A stretch of DNA of 64,000 nucleotides from Diplonema papillatum (GCA_030068145.1 JAPJBO010000709.1:1-64000); one strand, 5' to 3'. Shown: positions 30,931-40,652, counted from the first letter of the stretch. The notes: generated by a model from the sequence alone, not told the origin. Made by a program: numbers and translations.

Positions 30931-33900
30931 CTACGTGACTCCAGAAGGGTCACTTTTTCCGCGCTTTCGGCGCGGCGCAACTCTAGTCGGTTGCAACTGT
31001 TCTTGGAAATTACTGACGATTTCATAATCCGAAAAGGAATCGGAATCTTCGCTTTCTCGTTTGCGCCGATAGGCACGCTGCGATCCGGAGGACGCGAGTA
31101 GCCGGGAAGAGCCGGCGGGAGGGCTCGATCGCTGCGCGACCCGTGGAGGGCGCAGTGGGCGCGAGTCAAGTCCGAGTTCATCGGAGTGCGAAAAACTAAC
31201 AGAATCATGGCCAGAGTCAGGGCCTGCCATCGAAGAGGGCCGGGCGGGGCCGGGTGGGCGCGGTGTGTTCGGGCCGGCGAGGCCAGTGCCGCCGTCGCCG
31301 AGGTCGGCGCGTCGTCGTCGTCGTGCGCGCAGCGCGGCTGCGGGAGAGGCCGTGGGGGTGCATGGCGCGGGTCGCTTCCTGCCTGCTGGCGGGGGGGCGC
31401 GCTTCAGGGGCGACTTCGTCGTCCGCCTCCTCCGGCCACGGCTGGTAGGTGTTCCAGGTGGGGACGGCGCGCGCCGCTTCCGGCCTGTGTGGCCGTCGCT
31501 CTCGCCTAGGCCGCGACCGCCACCGCCGCCGCCGCGATCCCCGCCGCGACCGCTGCCGCGACCGCTGCCGCGACCGCCGCCGCTTGCGCGGCCGCGACCA
31601 GTGCCGCGGCCGCCGCCATCGTCTCCGCCACTGTCGTCTCCTCCGCCCCGGCCGCCGCGGCCACGGCCACGGCCGCGGCAGCGGCCGCCACGACCACCGC
31701 CACCCCCGTCGCCACTGCTGCTGTCGCGGCCAGCACCACCCCTGTGATGCCCCCGTCCGCAGCACGCGTCAGCGTTCGGGCAGGTCCCGCATCGCGTCAG
31801 CCGATGCGCCCGGCAGCACTGAATGCGCAGGCCGTCGTCCGGTTGGTGGTGCACCTGGCAGCACTGGTCCACTACAAGGCTGTAGTTTCTCCGCATGCCA
31901 GCGCACACCGCGCACTTCTGCTTCGCGCAGGCATCGCAGACCGACTGCGTGCGGAGCAGAGGGTCCGCCTGCGCAGCCGGTACAAGCACGGGAAGGCGCG
32001 GGCGTTGCGGCAGAGGGGTGGGCACGTCCCAGCGCAGCGAACGCTGTGCCCGCCGCGCCGCGTCGTACTGCGGGAACACGTCCCCGCCCCAGTTCTTCCC
32101 GTCCCCGGCAGCTGCCCGCGGAAAGCTCGTCTCCAGCACCCCGTGCGTCTCCTCGCCCCCGGCGAAGCGTGGGCGAGGTGTCAATCCCCCCCACAGCATC
32201 GGCGCCCCCAGGGTCCTCATCGAGCCCACCCGGACCTTCCGCTCGGCAGGCAACGGCGACGGCAGCTGCAGGTCCTGGCACAGGCGGCACAATGTCGACA
32301 GCATCGTCCAGAGGGTCTTCCCCCTCTGGTTGGCGGCGAGCCTTCGTATTCCCGGGGGGGCAGGGACGTCGACCCCGGTGTGGACCTCGAAGTCCACTGC
32401 CAGCTCGACGCACGACACCTCGCCTGCGTTCGTCCACCTCAGTGCCGACAGCCAGCCCTTGAGCGCCCGCATCGCACGGCCGCCGTACGGCCATCTCGGC
32501 GGCTCATCCGGAAGGCGGTCGAAGTTGAACACGTGCCGCACCGCCGGCAGCGGCGCAGCTGCGTGCCAGGGGTGCATCGGTTGCACTGCGGAGAGGCGGC
32601 GTCGCTCCGCCTCCACGCGTGCAGCGTACACCGCCGCCATGAGGCGGTGAAGGGCCGCGACCTCCACCCGCATTCCTTCGACAATAACCCCATGCACACG
32701 CGTGCAAGACGGCCACCTCGCCCGGTCCGCCCGCAGGAGTTCGGCGAAGCAAGGACGGCCGCGGATCTCGTCGTAGGCGGGGCACTCCCACCACAGGTGA
32801 TCCGCTGTGTCCTGGACGCCCCGGTCGCAGTCCCTGCAGCCGCGGTCCAGCGGCGGACGCTGAGGTTCCGAAGAGGAGGATTCGGAGACGTGCTCGTCAA
32901 AGCTGCCGGTCGTATCAGAGGCGGTCGACGACACGGACGCCGAGGAGCTCGGCGACCCGTCTGACCCGGCCGCCCCTCCGTTCGCACGCGCATTCCGCCC
33001 CCACCGCGCTGCGAGGAACACACCCCCGGACAGAATCACCGCCAGCGCACGTTTCTCGCCAGCGTCAGCCGTCGTTAGGCGCAGCTCGTTCGTACGCCTG
33101 CAGTCCACCCCTGCCTGCACGCCGTCGTAAGACGGTCGTTGCCTCGCAAGCTGCGTCCAGGTCGTCTGCCGTAGCCGCGCCCGGATGGCGTGGTGCCTCT
33201 CGCCCCTCTCCATGTCGAGAAGCCGGCGGCCCTCGAGCGCCGCGGTCGCAAAGTCGTGGCCTTCGAAATCGATGCCCGCGACCGTGAAACCGTCAGAGAT
33301 GGCGATCCCGACAGGTCCTAGGCGCGCCTTCGGCAACAACACACCGTGCCGGCTGTAAAGTCGGGCGATGTTCAGCATGCGGGCGTACACGCGGGGGAGC
33401 CTCTCGCACGCGTCGAAAAGCGAGCACAGGATCTTGTATGGCCGTGCCATCAGTGGGTCCATACGGTGGGCTTTCGCCAGGATGGTCAGCACCGCCGTCA
33501 CATTCCTCGACGGATGCTTCGTCCCGAAAGCACCCTTCACTACCCGCGACCGCAGCCCCCTCAGGCACGTCTGCGTGTACCCCTCGTACGAGCACCCCGC
33601 CAGCACGCTTGCGAGGACATTGGAGCTCGCCACCTCGCAGCGGACCTCGAATGGAAGGCGCGAGGTGCTCAGCCTGTCCAGCAATGCGTTTTGGGCCCTC
33701 AGACGCGCGTCGTTGGTACGTTCCGCCTGAACGCTCGCGACACACGTGCGCACACCGAGGATCTTCGCCGTCGTCGCTGTTGGTATCGTCTCGTCGCCGA
33801 CTGCCAGCACGCTCGTATAGGGCCGCCGCCGACGCTGCCGCGCCGTGCCCGCGGGGATCCCCATCGCCAGTGTCTTCGTCATGTTCAGCCGCATCCCTGT

Positions 33901-36627
33901 CAGGGCGCAGAACTGTGCGATGACGTCGACCGCCTGCTGCAGCTCGGACTCCACGGACGCGAAGAGCGTGGCATCATCCGCCAGCGACTCCGACGAAACC
34001 TCCGGTACGCGCACCGACACCGCTCGGAGCACAATCGACAGCAAGGCGTTGATGAGGATCACCGAAAGTGGGCACCCCTGCAAGATACCGTTGGTGACCT
34101 CAAACTCGGACCCTACGCCCAGCGGCAACTTAAACCGGCGCTTCATCCCACGGTACATGGCGCGCAGGGGGCGCAGGATGCGCGCGTCGAGGCCCATCTC
34201 TTCGGCGAGCCGGAGAACGATCCCCTGCGGTACCCGGTCGAAGCACTTCGCGAAATCGAGTGCGACCATGTACAGCGATTTCGACTCGTCGAGCAGCGTC
34301 TCCTCGATCAGCGTCGTCAGCTCCATGAGGACGTCGTCCGTCCGATGCCCTCTGCGGAAGCCGTGCTGCGACGGAAGAATCCAGCCGTCCTGCCACTCCA
34401 TGACGTCTTGCAAACGCCTGCAGGCCCACAACCGATAGACGCAGCTCGTCACGGTGATTGGCCGCAGGTTCGTTGGCGAGGTGTCGTCGGTCTTTGGGAT
34501 GAGCGACACCAACGACGTCAGCATACCCTTCGGCCACTCCCCTCGCTCCTCTACCAGATTGAAGAGCGTCGCGAACCCGTCCAGCAGCTCGTCGGGCAGG
34601 GCCTTCAGCTCGTCCAAGCGCCAGCCGTCCACCCCACACGCCGTAGTCTTCTTCTTCCGCTTGTTGAGCACATCCCGTAGCTCCCTCCCGGTCACATCCC
34701 GCAGGTCCATCTGGCGGCGGGGAATAAAACCCTCGAAGGCCCTGCGGAACACCTCGTACTCGGGCTCTGGGCGTCCTTCCCCGTACATGCGCAGGATCGG
34801 GTCCCACGCCTCCTGCAGCACCTCGTCCATCTCCTCGACGTTGGCGGTGAGCCGCCCGTCCGCTGTTCGCACCGCATCGGCCGCCTGCCCCGGACCCCCC
34901 CGTAGCATCGTCACAAGAGCCCGGCGATCCGTCCCAAACATCGTCAGCTGCCTCTCGTGTTGCTGCCTCTTCCGTACCCTCGCCGCAGCCGCGTTGTATC
35001 TCGCACTGCGCAGTCGTACGTCGTGCAAGTAAACGCGGGCGACCTCTGCGCTCGGCGGGTCGGAGGGGGGCGGCCCGCCGACCCCGCCGCCACGGATCAC
35101 GGCGAGACAGCGCAGCCAGCACAAGCGGAGTTCTTGGGGCACCTGGAATGGTCCGGACGCTTCTAGGCGAGCTCGCTGGTAGACGTAGTGCTCCAGACGC
35201 CGGATCGCATTCCCGTGCCTCAGCTCCGTCTCGCACGCCACGCCCCGGTCCGGCGTACTCCTCGCCGCAACGCGAGTCATCTTCAGCTCCGAGTTACCGC
35301 GGCCGGTGTGCGCACGTCTCTCACAGGCAGGCATCCCGCTGCGGTCTAGCAGGTACTGCTCGCACATTGCGGAGAGCGCCATCCACGCCCCTTCGACGTC
35401 CCCCTCGCGGGCGGCGGCGCACACGGCATCCAGCCTCGGGACCTCGACGACCCTACCTGCCGGCTTCACGGGTATCGCTCGCGGCACGTTGAACCTCCAT
35501 GTCTGCTGTTCGAACGCCTGCACCGCGAGTCGAATCCGGACGCAGCGGTGGCCCCTCACGCTCCCTACCCCGATCGTCTCGCATGCAACAAAGGCGGACG
35601 CGGCCGCGCGGTTCATCAGGGCGTAGTCGATGCGCGTGCCGGACGTGTTCGTGCCCGTGTAGGTGTTGGGCGGTCGTCCTCCCTCGCACGCCGCCTGCAG
35701 CTGCGCTGCGTCCGTCCACCCGTTGCTGAGGGCATGCCGAAGCGCCGGCGACCGCTCAACGTCCGTGTTGAAGTCGCCCATCACGACCGCCGGGGCCTGC
35801 CCCACCATGGCCTGCGCCTCGAAGAGGACCGTCTGCAGGAGCCGCTCCCGGGACGCCGCTGCCGTGTTCCCCGATGGGGCGTAGACTGCAAAGAAGTGTA
35901 CGAACATCCGTCCGACCCCCGTCGCGATCATCGTGTGGATGACCCGGTTGCGCACTTCCTGCAGCGATTCGTTGGGCAGCAGGTGGGCCACCCCCGGCTG
36001 CCTGGCAAGCACAACGACTCCGCCCCCCTTCTGCCCGGAATGCGGGTTTCCGTGCGGACAGTGCTTGCTGCGCTTCGGCGGTTGCGGCGGCCCCCACAGC
36101 GTCTTCCACCTCGACCCGTCGACGGCGCACGGTCTCGCGAGATAGTCCGTCGCCTGCGTCTGCTGCAACTCGCCCATCGACGTCTCCAGCACCGCAATCG
36201 CGTCTGCGGGGGCCATCGCACGCACCTCGTCAATGTGCAGGGCCAGCGAGCCAACATTGACTGCAGCAAGAGTGAGATCGCGCGGGGGACCAGGGTTCGG
36301 GTGGACGTCCCCGCACCTCAAGAGCCGTTCCCCCGCGGCGTACGCATACTTACGGGCGTCGTGCTTCGACGGTAGCCACGCACATTCAACAAGCCCGCGC
36401 CGCGAGGCAACCCGGGAACCCACGCCCCGCGCGCGATGCAGCACACGCGCGGCAACGTACCGGGCTGCGCCGGCCGGCCGTCGGCGACGTCCGCGGCGGA
36501 AAGCCGCCGCGGCGGTCGAGGCGAGCGTTCGGCGCCCGGGGCCAGGGTTGGGATGCACATCCCCACATCGCATCAAGCGGACTCCCGCAGCATCGCCGTC
36601 CGCGCGGGCGTCGTGGCTTGACGGCAG
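30931..36627 (-). CDS. Element 3 ORF2, AP endonuclease and reverse transcriptase
   Basis: About 1,898 residues counted from the codon after the ORF1 UGA, or 1,880 from the first ATG (36573). Two copies of a 30-residue module end in RCGDVHPNPGP (LPSSHDAR... and LPSKHDAR...). The AP endonuclease follows: LAAVNVGSLALH, AVLETS, VVVLARQ, VVMGDFNTD (near 35760), RIDYALMN and RGHRCVRIRL. RT: LVSLIPKTDDTSPTNLRPIT, QHGFRRGHRTDDV, ALDFAKCFDRVP, QGCPLSVILINALLS and SLADDATLF (33961-33990), where Leu replaces the usual Tyr/Phe. A zinc knuckle CRDC...HLWWEC lies near 32780-32845. The tail has the array CDACAKQKCAVC...ACCGRGHH (31745-31960), RGG-like repeats and a basic end. It is intact. Confidence 0.88.
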   Translation of the reverse strand: MPSSHDARADGDAAGVRLMRCGDVHPNPGPGRRTLASTAAAAFRRGRRRRPAGAARYVAARVLHRARGVGSRVASRRGLVECAWLPSKHDARKYAYAAGERLLRCGDVHPNPGPPRDLTLAAVNVGSLALHIDEVRAMAPADAIAVLETSMGELQQTQATDYLARPCAVDGSRWKTLWGPPQPPKRSKHCPHGNPHSGQKGGGVVVLARQPGVAHLLPNESLQEVRNRVIHTMIATGVGRMFVHFFAVYAPSGNTAAASRERLLQTVLFEAQAMVGQAPAVVMGDFNTDVERSPALRHALSNGWTDAAQLQAACEGGRPPNTYTGTNTSGTRIDYALMNRAAASAFVACETIGVGSVRGHRCVRIRLAVQAFEQQTWRFNVPRAIPVKPAGRVVEVPRLDAVCAAAREGDVEGAWMALSAMCEQYLLDRSGMPACERRAHTGRGNSELKMTRVAARSTPDRGVACETELRHGNAIRRLEHYVYQRARLEASGPFQVPQELRLCWLRCLAVIRGGGVGGPPPSDPPSAEVARVYLHDVRLRSARYNAAAARVRKRQQHERQLTMFGTDRRALVTMLRGGPGQAADAVRTADGRLTANVEEMDEVLQEAWDPILRMYGEGRPEPEYEVFRRAFEGFIPRRQMDLRDVTGRELRDVLNKRKKKTTACGVDGWRLDELKALPDELLDGFATLFNLVEERGEWPKGMLTSLVSLIPKTDDTSPTNLRPITVTSCVYRLWACRRLQDVMEWQDGWILPSQHGFRRGHRTDDVLMELTTLIEETLLDESKSLYMVALDFAKCFDRVPQGIVLRLAEEMGLDARILRPLRAMYRGMKRRFKLPLGVGSEFEVTNGILQGCPLSVILINALLSIVLRAVSVRVPEVSSESLADDATLFASVESELQQAVDVIAQFCALTGMRLNMTKTLAMGIPAGTARQRRRRPYTSVLAVGDETIPTATTAKILGVRTCVASVQAERTNDARLRAQNALLDRLSTSRLPFEVRCEVASSNVLASVLAGCSYEGYTQTCLRGLRSRVVKGAFGTKHPSRNVTAVLTILAKAHRMDPLMARPYKILCSLFDACERLPRVYARMLNIARLYSRHGVLLPKARLGPVGIAISDGFTVAGIDFEGHDFATAALEGRRLLDMERGERHHAIRARLRQTTWTQLARQRPSYDGVQAGVDCRRTNELRLTTADAGEKRALAVILSGGVFLAARWGRNARANGGAAGSDGSPSSSASVSSTASDTTGSFDEHVSESSSSEPQRPPLDRGCRDCDRGVQDTADHLWWECPAYDEIRGRPCFAELLRADRARWPSCTRVHGVIVEGMRVEVAALHRLMAAVYAARVEAERRRLSAVQPMHPWHAAAPLPAVRHVFNFDRLPDEPPRWPYGGRAMRALKGWLSALRWTNAGEVSCVELAVDFEVHTGVDVPAPPGIRRLAANQRGKTLWTMLSTLCRLCQDLQLPSPLPAERKVRVGSMRTLGAPMLWGGLTPRPRFAGGEETHGVLETSFPRAAAGDGKNWGGDVFPQYDAARRAQRSLRWDVPTPLPQRPRLPVLVPAAQADPLLRTQSVCDACAKQKCAVCAGMRRNYSLVVDQCCQVHHQPDDGLRIQCCRAHRLTRCGTCPNADACCGRGHHRGGAGRDSSSGDGGGGGRGGRCRGRGRGRGGRGGGDDSGGDDGGGRGTGRGRASGGGRGSGRGSGRGGDRGGGGGGRGLGESDGHTGRKRRAPSPPGTPTSRGRRRRTTKSPLKRAPPPAGRKRPAPCTPTASPAAALRARRRRRADLGDGGTGLAGPNTPRPPGPARPSSMAGPDSGHDSVSFSHSDELGLDSRPLRPPRVAQRSSPPAGSSRLLASSGSQRAYRRKRESEDSDSFSDYEIVSNFQEQLQPTRVAPRRKRGKSDPSGVT

Positions 36628-37740
36628 TCAGGCGCGCGAGCACGTGACACACACGCTGGCGCCGCACTCTTCGCACCTCCTCTGCATGCGGCCCTTTTGG
36701 ATTGTCTTCTGACAATCGCCGCATTCAAACTCCACTGGAGCCCGCACTCCATCGGTCAGCTCGTGCCGGTGATCGGCCTTCTCACCCTCGACCGGCTCCT
36801 TCAGACGCTGGCGCGGCGGGGACAGCATCTCGACCACACCGGCCACAGCTCGCCGGATTAGCGACTGTCCCGCTTCCGCCGGCTGCGCCACCTCCTCGTG
36901 CTTCCGCTTGTTGGTCGGAGCCGGCTCCGGATCCGTGTGCACTTCGGCGGCGGGCAGCTTCATGCGCCGCCTCTGGCCGGGCGTCGTCGGGAGGGAGGAG
37001 GCGAGGCGCTTGGAACGCGGCCGCGGCATCTCGCCCTTGTCGTAGTCGTTGACGACAATGAAGGGCGACCCTTCCCTTTCGATCACCCGAAACGGCGGGC
37101 CGCCATCCCCCGTCACCACGCACGTCCGCATGCCGCTTCTCACGAAGGATGTCGTGACCGTCGCAGCCCAGCCAGCGAGCCTGAGCAGCATCTCGACGTC
37201 GGCCTCGTGTTCTCGCGCCCTGGCACCGGACACGAGGTACCGCAGTTTCGTTTCGAGCGGGGGCGCCGCGTGCTCACCAGCAGCCGCCCGCACGCGCGCC
37301 AGCATCCCGGAGCCGCGCGCCCGCAGCAGAAGACGTCTTCCACCAAGAACGACACCGCCCCCGGCCTCGCCGCACTTCTTCAACAACGCCAACGCGGTCT
37401 CCCGCGTCACGTCCGCATTTAATGCGACGACCGGCGTGGCGTCGCGCGCTTCCTTCCCGACTGGTCGCCAGAAGCAGCCATCCCTACCCGACCCCTGCAG
37501 GATGGCGTCCACGTGTCCCGCAGGTACGCGAACCAGGAGCTCTCGGCGGCCCTGCTGCGACGTCACGCCCCACATGGAGGCCGCTTCGAGGCGCGTCTGC
37601 GCCGAAGTCGCCTTCACCGCCCGGCGGCAGAGACGCGTCATCGCCGCGTGCGGGTCCTTCTCCACGCATGCCCACGTCTCTGCCGTCGCGTGCTTGCGTG
37701 CCACGGTGAGGACGAGCACCGCCGTGGCCGCGGACCTTCC
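36628..37740 (-). CDS. Element 3 ORF1, C-terminal part with zinc-binding end
   Basis: It continues ORF1 after the frame break (RSAATAVLVLTVARKHATAE), with a region that could be a small nucleic-acid-binding fold (RRELLVRVPAGHVDAIL, then ATPVVALNADVTRETALALL). A basic stretch (PRPRSKRLASS, KLPAAEVH) leads to a C-terminal treble-clef-like cluster: CGDCQKTIQKGRMQRRCEEC then CVTC. It ends at UGA (36630-36628, context GCC TGA CTG). ORF2 follows in exactly the same frame with no further stop. An upstream TAG at 37743-37741 limits this frame. Confidence 0.7.
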   Translation of the reverse strand, partial: GRSAATAVLVLTVARKHATAETWACVEKDPHAAMTRLCRRAVKATSAQTRLEAASMWGVTSQQGRRELLVRVPAGHVDAILQGSGRDGCFWRPVGKEARDATPVVALNADVTRETALALLKKCGEAGGGVVLGGRRLLLRARGSGMLARVRAAAGEHAAPPLETKLRYLVSGARAREHEADVEMLLRLAGWAATVTTSFVRSGMRTCVVTGDGGPPFRVIEREGSPFIVVNDYDKGEMPRPRSKRLASSLPTTPGQRRRMKLPAAEVHTDPEPAPTNKRKHEEVAQPAEAGQSLIRRAVAGVVEMLSPPRQRLKEPVEGEKADHRHELTDGVRAPVEFECGDCQKTIQKGRMQRRCEECGASVCVTCSRA

Positions 37741-38689
37741 CTACCTTCCCGGCCTGCCGAACGTCCCCGTGCGTCCACAGGTGCATCCGCTGCACCACGC
37801 CTGTTTCCATGAGGACGTGGCGCGCCTCGCTCTTCTCGAACGGCTGTCGGCACAACACCGCGTACCGAACCTCCTCTGTCGCCAGCGCCGCAGCATCGAC
37901 CGCCACGCCCATCGCCGTCTCGGCCTCATCGACGCTGGGTGCGACCCAGAGCCCCTCCTTCTTCGCCTCGAATGAGCACGACTCGAGGATCGGCACGTTC
38001 CAGTCGAAACTGTGCACGCCGCACACGGTCGCCTTACGTCTGACGACGTCTACCCACTGCTGATGTTGCCGCTGCTGCGGTTGCTCTTGTTGTTGCGGTC
38101 GGTTCCGCCGTTGCTGTTGCGGTTGCTGTTGTTGCTGTGGCTGTTGTTGCTGCTGTTGCGGTTGCTGGTTTTGTTGCTGCTGCTGTTGTTGCTGTTGCGG
38201 TTGCCTCTGTTGCTGTCGCTGCTGTTGTTGTGGTTGCTGTTGTGCTTGTTGCCGCGGTTGCCGTTGTTGTTGTGGCTGTCGCTGCTGTTGCTGTTGCTGT
38301 TGTTGTTGTTGCTGCTGGTGCGGTTGCTGTTGCTGTTGCTGTTGTTGCTGGTGCGGTTGCTGTTGTTGCTGGTGCGGTTGCTGTTGTTGCTGGTGCGGTT
38401 GCTGTTGCTGTTGTTGCGGTCGCTGTTGCTGTTGCTGTTGTTGCTGTTGCGGTGCTCCTTCACGATCCTCGCCTTGGTACTTCGGCCGTCCTTGCAACAG
38501 CGCCGGTTCCCCCTGGCTCGTCTCGTTCCGCTGCTCCGCCTCCAGGAGGCTGATCGCCGCCTCCAGGAGTGTCAGCGCCACCCCTCGCTCCTCCTGACTT
38601 CGAGCCGCCGCTGCTGCCCGGCTAGCCCGCTCTGCTGCAACTCCGAGGCGGTCGAGCATCGACGATGGCGCCGCCGAAAGCGCCGCCAT
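37739..38689 (-). CDS. Element 3 ORF1, N-terminal part with polyglutamine
   Basis: The first ATG in a good context (GCGATGG) is at 38689, giving MAALSAAPSS. A short Ala/Glu-rich helix leads to a Gln-rich tract of about 120 residues (38090-38455). A folded-looking segment follows (WVDVVRRKATVCGVHSFDWN, then SVDEAETAMGVAVDAA, RMHLWTHGDVRQAGKVGKV). The frame loses sense at about 37740, where the downstream part continues in the +1 frame. RNA-binding chaperone is the usual ORF1 role; no named domain is recognised. Confidence 0.7.
38090..38455 (-). repeat. CAG/CAA repeat encoding polyglutamine
   Basis: Mixed CAG and CAA codons with His/Pro/Arg interruptions inside ORF1. On the plus strand it reads as GTT/GCT leucine or valine runs, which explains long spurious plus-strand frames here. 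Confidence 0.9.
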
Positions 38690-38735
38690 CGCCGTGATGT
38701 GTTCCCCCCGCTCCCTTGCCAGTCTCCCCCACAAA

Positions 38736-38880
38736 ATACACAAAAATTCACAAAAGTTTTCAAGAATTCACGAAGATTCGCAAAAAAAACACAAGAATTC
38801 ACAGAATCCCTTGTGATTTTTTGTGAAATTCAGACCCCCGGAATCATCCCACCTAAGGTCATTTAAATTTGTTCCTAGGC
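38736..38880. repeat. TTTTTGTGA-type target repeat at the 5' flank of element 3
   Basis: CACAAAATACACAAAAATTC and ACGAAGATTCGC-like units lead to GTGATTTTTTGTGAAATTCAG and ACCCCCGGAATCATCCCA. The same block in inverse orientation borders copy D at 28011. It matches the flank on the 3' side of element 3 in kind (AATTCACAAAAAT), so it is probably the insertion target. Confidence 0.65.
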
Positions 38881-39153
38881 CCCTAAGGTACTTTTCTCTT
38901 ATTATTATTCGGCAAATCGAATAATATCACAGGTGTTGTTATTTGACCCCCCTTTACGGCATGGAGTAGTCTCGGGGTGTGTACAAGTAGTACAGTCTGG
39001 TGGTCTCGATTGGTTTGCTGTGTTACCGTTCTTGCTAACAAGCACAGCAAGGTTTGAGGACAGCAACGCGGCCGGTCCAAATAAGCCAGAGGTAAGAAGT
39101 TCGGTAGAGAATGGTTTGTAAAGCGGGGATCAAGAGGGGAGCACGGGGTATAC

Positions 39154-39876
39154 CTGCAAGCGGCAAAGCTCGACCTCACTGGCAGTGAGCGCATCGCTTG
39201 TGTCGGTGCGTGTGCTCGTCGAGAACCGCGGCTGGCTTGATGCTGTTTGCTGGTGAGGGGCAACCGGCAGAACGGGGTGACTGGCCGGTGACAACGCGTC
39301 TACGGAGGGTGACGTCGGGTTACTGCCAACGACATCCGCGTCTATGGTCGAGTTGCTTGCAGAAGCGGTGATGTTGTTGGCGTCTTTTGCTTTGCCCCGG
39401 GGGGGGCGGGCGCGTGTGGTGCCGTGTGCCGTGAGCTGCCGCCCGAGTGGAATCAGGTAGCTGTTCACGATGGCATGGTACCTGGAGAGGATCTCGTCCG
39501 TCAGCAATCGCCGCATCGTTGTCATGTAGTACGTCTTGTCCAGCGAGAAGTTCACTTCGCTGATGGTGATGTCGACGGGCACGATATCGCCTGTCAGTGT
39601 CGTTGCGACGACTGCGCGATGCCTCTTCAGCATCCTGCGCTGAGGCCTCGTGTTGGGTGGAATCAGCCTCTTCAGGTACTCGTCGTGATTCTCTCTGTAG
39701 TAAACGGGAACGAACGCGGACACGTTTTTCCCGATGATCTGGTCTTCGTCACCCTCCACTAAGACTGGAAATGTGGCATTGCAGTGAGCAATCTGCCCGG
39801 TGAGTGTCACAAGTATTGTGGCGTCCTGTGTTAGCGTGCTTGTTTTTAGGGTTGGATTTGGAAGGCTGGTGTGCAT
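39154..39876 (-). CDS. PAS-domain protein, downstream exon
   Basis: About 240 residues. A PAS-like domain (ATILVTLTGQIAHCNATF, then QIIGKNVSAFVPVYY, then DIVPVDITISEVNFSLDK, YYMTTMRRL) occupies roughly residues 15-125, followed by a Ser/Thr/Pro-rich linker. At the end CGCTTGCAG is followed by GTATAC, a good splice donor, so coding probably leaves this exon at 39154 instead of running to the stop at 39130. It lies downstream of the larger PAS ORF in the same orientation, and I treat both as one gene. The next exon was not found before the element 3 insertion, so the gene may be broken there. PAS domains sense small ligands or redox state or mediate protein contacts; the ligand is unknown. Confidence 0.65.
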
Positions 39877-40216
39877 CCATCATTGTTGTGTGGGTTGTGC
39901 GCACCAGCGGAAAACCCACCCGGCAAATACAATACAAACACAATCTGATTTGATCTTCGCATACACCACCGTGTATTCTCACTCAGGACGTTTCCCTGTT
40001 GTGTTTGTGTGTCTTGTCGTGTAGAGGTGGACCTGCATGACCTCGCTGTGTGCGGTAGTTACAGCACTTGGAGAGCATTTGTTTCCAACCTGACGTGTAC
40101 GTAAAATACTCGACGTAGCTGCTTCGACTCCGAATGGAAGGGAGGAAATATAGAAGTACCTTCCCCCCGTGTTAGTGTCGCCTACCTAAAGGCACCATTT
40201 CCTAAAAGGCTTACAC

Positions 40217-40652
40217 CAGTGTGCGCGCGATCAGCCGGCTTGCCGGCTGATTAAATTGCGAGCCCTGTTTTTAACCGGAAGACTCGCACAAAATCAGCCG
40301 ATTTTCAACAGTGTAAGCTTTGGCTATGCCGCCCATGGAGCGGAATCAGCTTGATGCACCGGCAAGATGTTGTCGTAAACCCTTCTGATCGGCAGACCTT
40401 CCAAAAATCAGCCGGCTGATCATCAGCGCGGAACCTGAGTGTCTGCAGACAGGAGTTTGGTTTGTCAGGCGGCTGTTGTTGCTCCGTTTGACTGTTGTGA
40501 GACGGGAGAGGGGTTTTCCTTGGTGCAGTTAGAGCACGGTTTACGTAGGAGGGGTGGGCGAGCAGTAGTTCAGGTCGCTACTATCAGCCGGTCAGTTTTT
40601 CAAGATTTTTTTTCCGGCTGAAATCAGCCGCTTTTCCTTAGCGCGAACACTG
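40217..40652. mobile_element. hAT-like MITE, 436 bp
   Basis: The terminal inverted repeats are CAGTGTGCGCGC and (reverse complement of the right end) CAGTGTTCGCGC, 11 of 12 matching. An exact 8-bp target duplication GCTTACAC flanks it at 40209-40216 and 40653-40660. The CAGTG ends and 8-bp duplication are hAT hallmarks. Inside are several ATCAGCCG words, including the palindrome ATCAGCCGGCTGAT at 40407-40420 and an inverted pair at 40229-40252, suitable as transposase-binding sites. There is no transposase, so it is non-autonomous. Confidence 0.85.

Larger units (their letters stand above)
30837..38735 (-). mobile_element. Non-LTR retrotransposon element 3 (AP endonuclease type), near full length
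   Basis: About 7.9 kb on the minus strand: short 5' UTR, ORF1 with polyglutamine, UGA, two 2A-like peptides, and ORF2 with AP endonuclease, RT, a zinc knuckle, a Cys/His array and an RGG-like tail. The 3' end abuts AATTCACAAAAATAC-type repeats, and the 5' end abuts CACAAAATACACAAAAATTC on the other side. The layout (APE then RT, QGCPLSVILINALLS) fits the CR1/L2/RTE-like assemblage in general; I do not assign a clade. ORF1 has one apparent frame break. Confidence 0.87.

Noticed and set aside
36300..36620. Viral polyprotein, suggested by 2A-like NPGP motifs
   Set aside because: The neighbouring domains are AP endonuclease and retrotransposon RT; no viral capsid, helicase or protease is present.
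38012..38866. Plus-strand leucine- or valine-rich 'membrane' proteins
   Set aside because: They are antisense readings of the polyglutamine repeat of element 3 ORF1.
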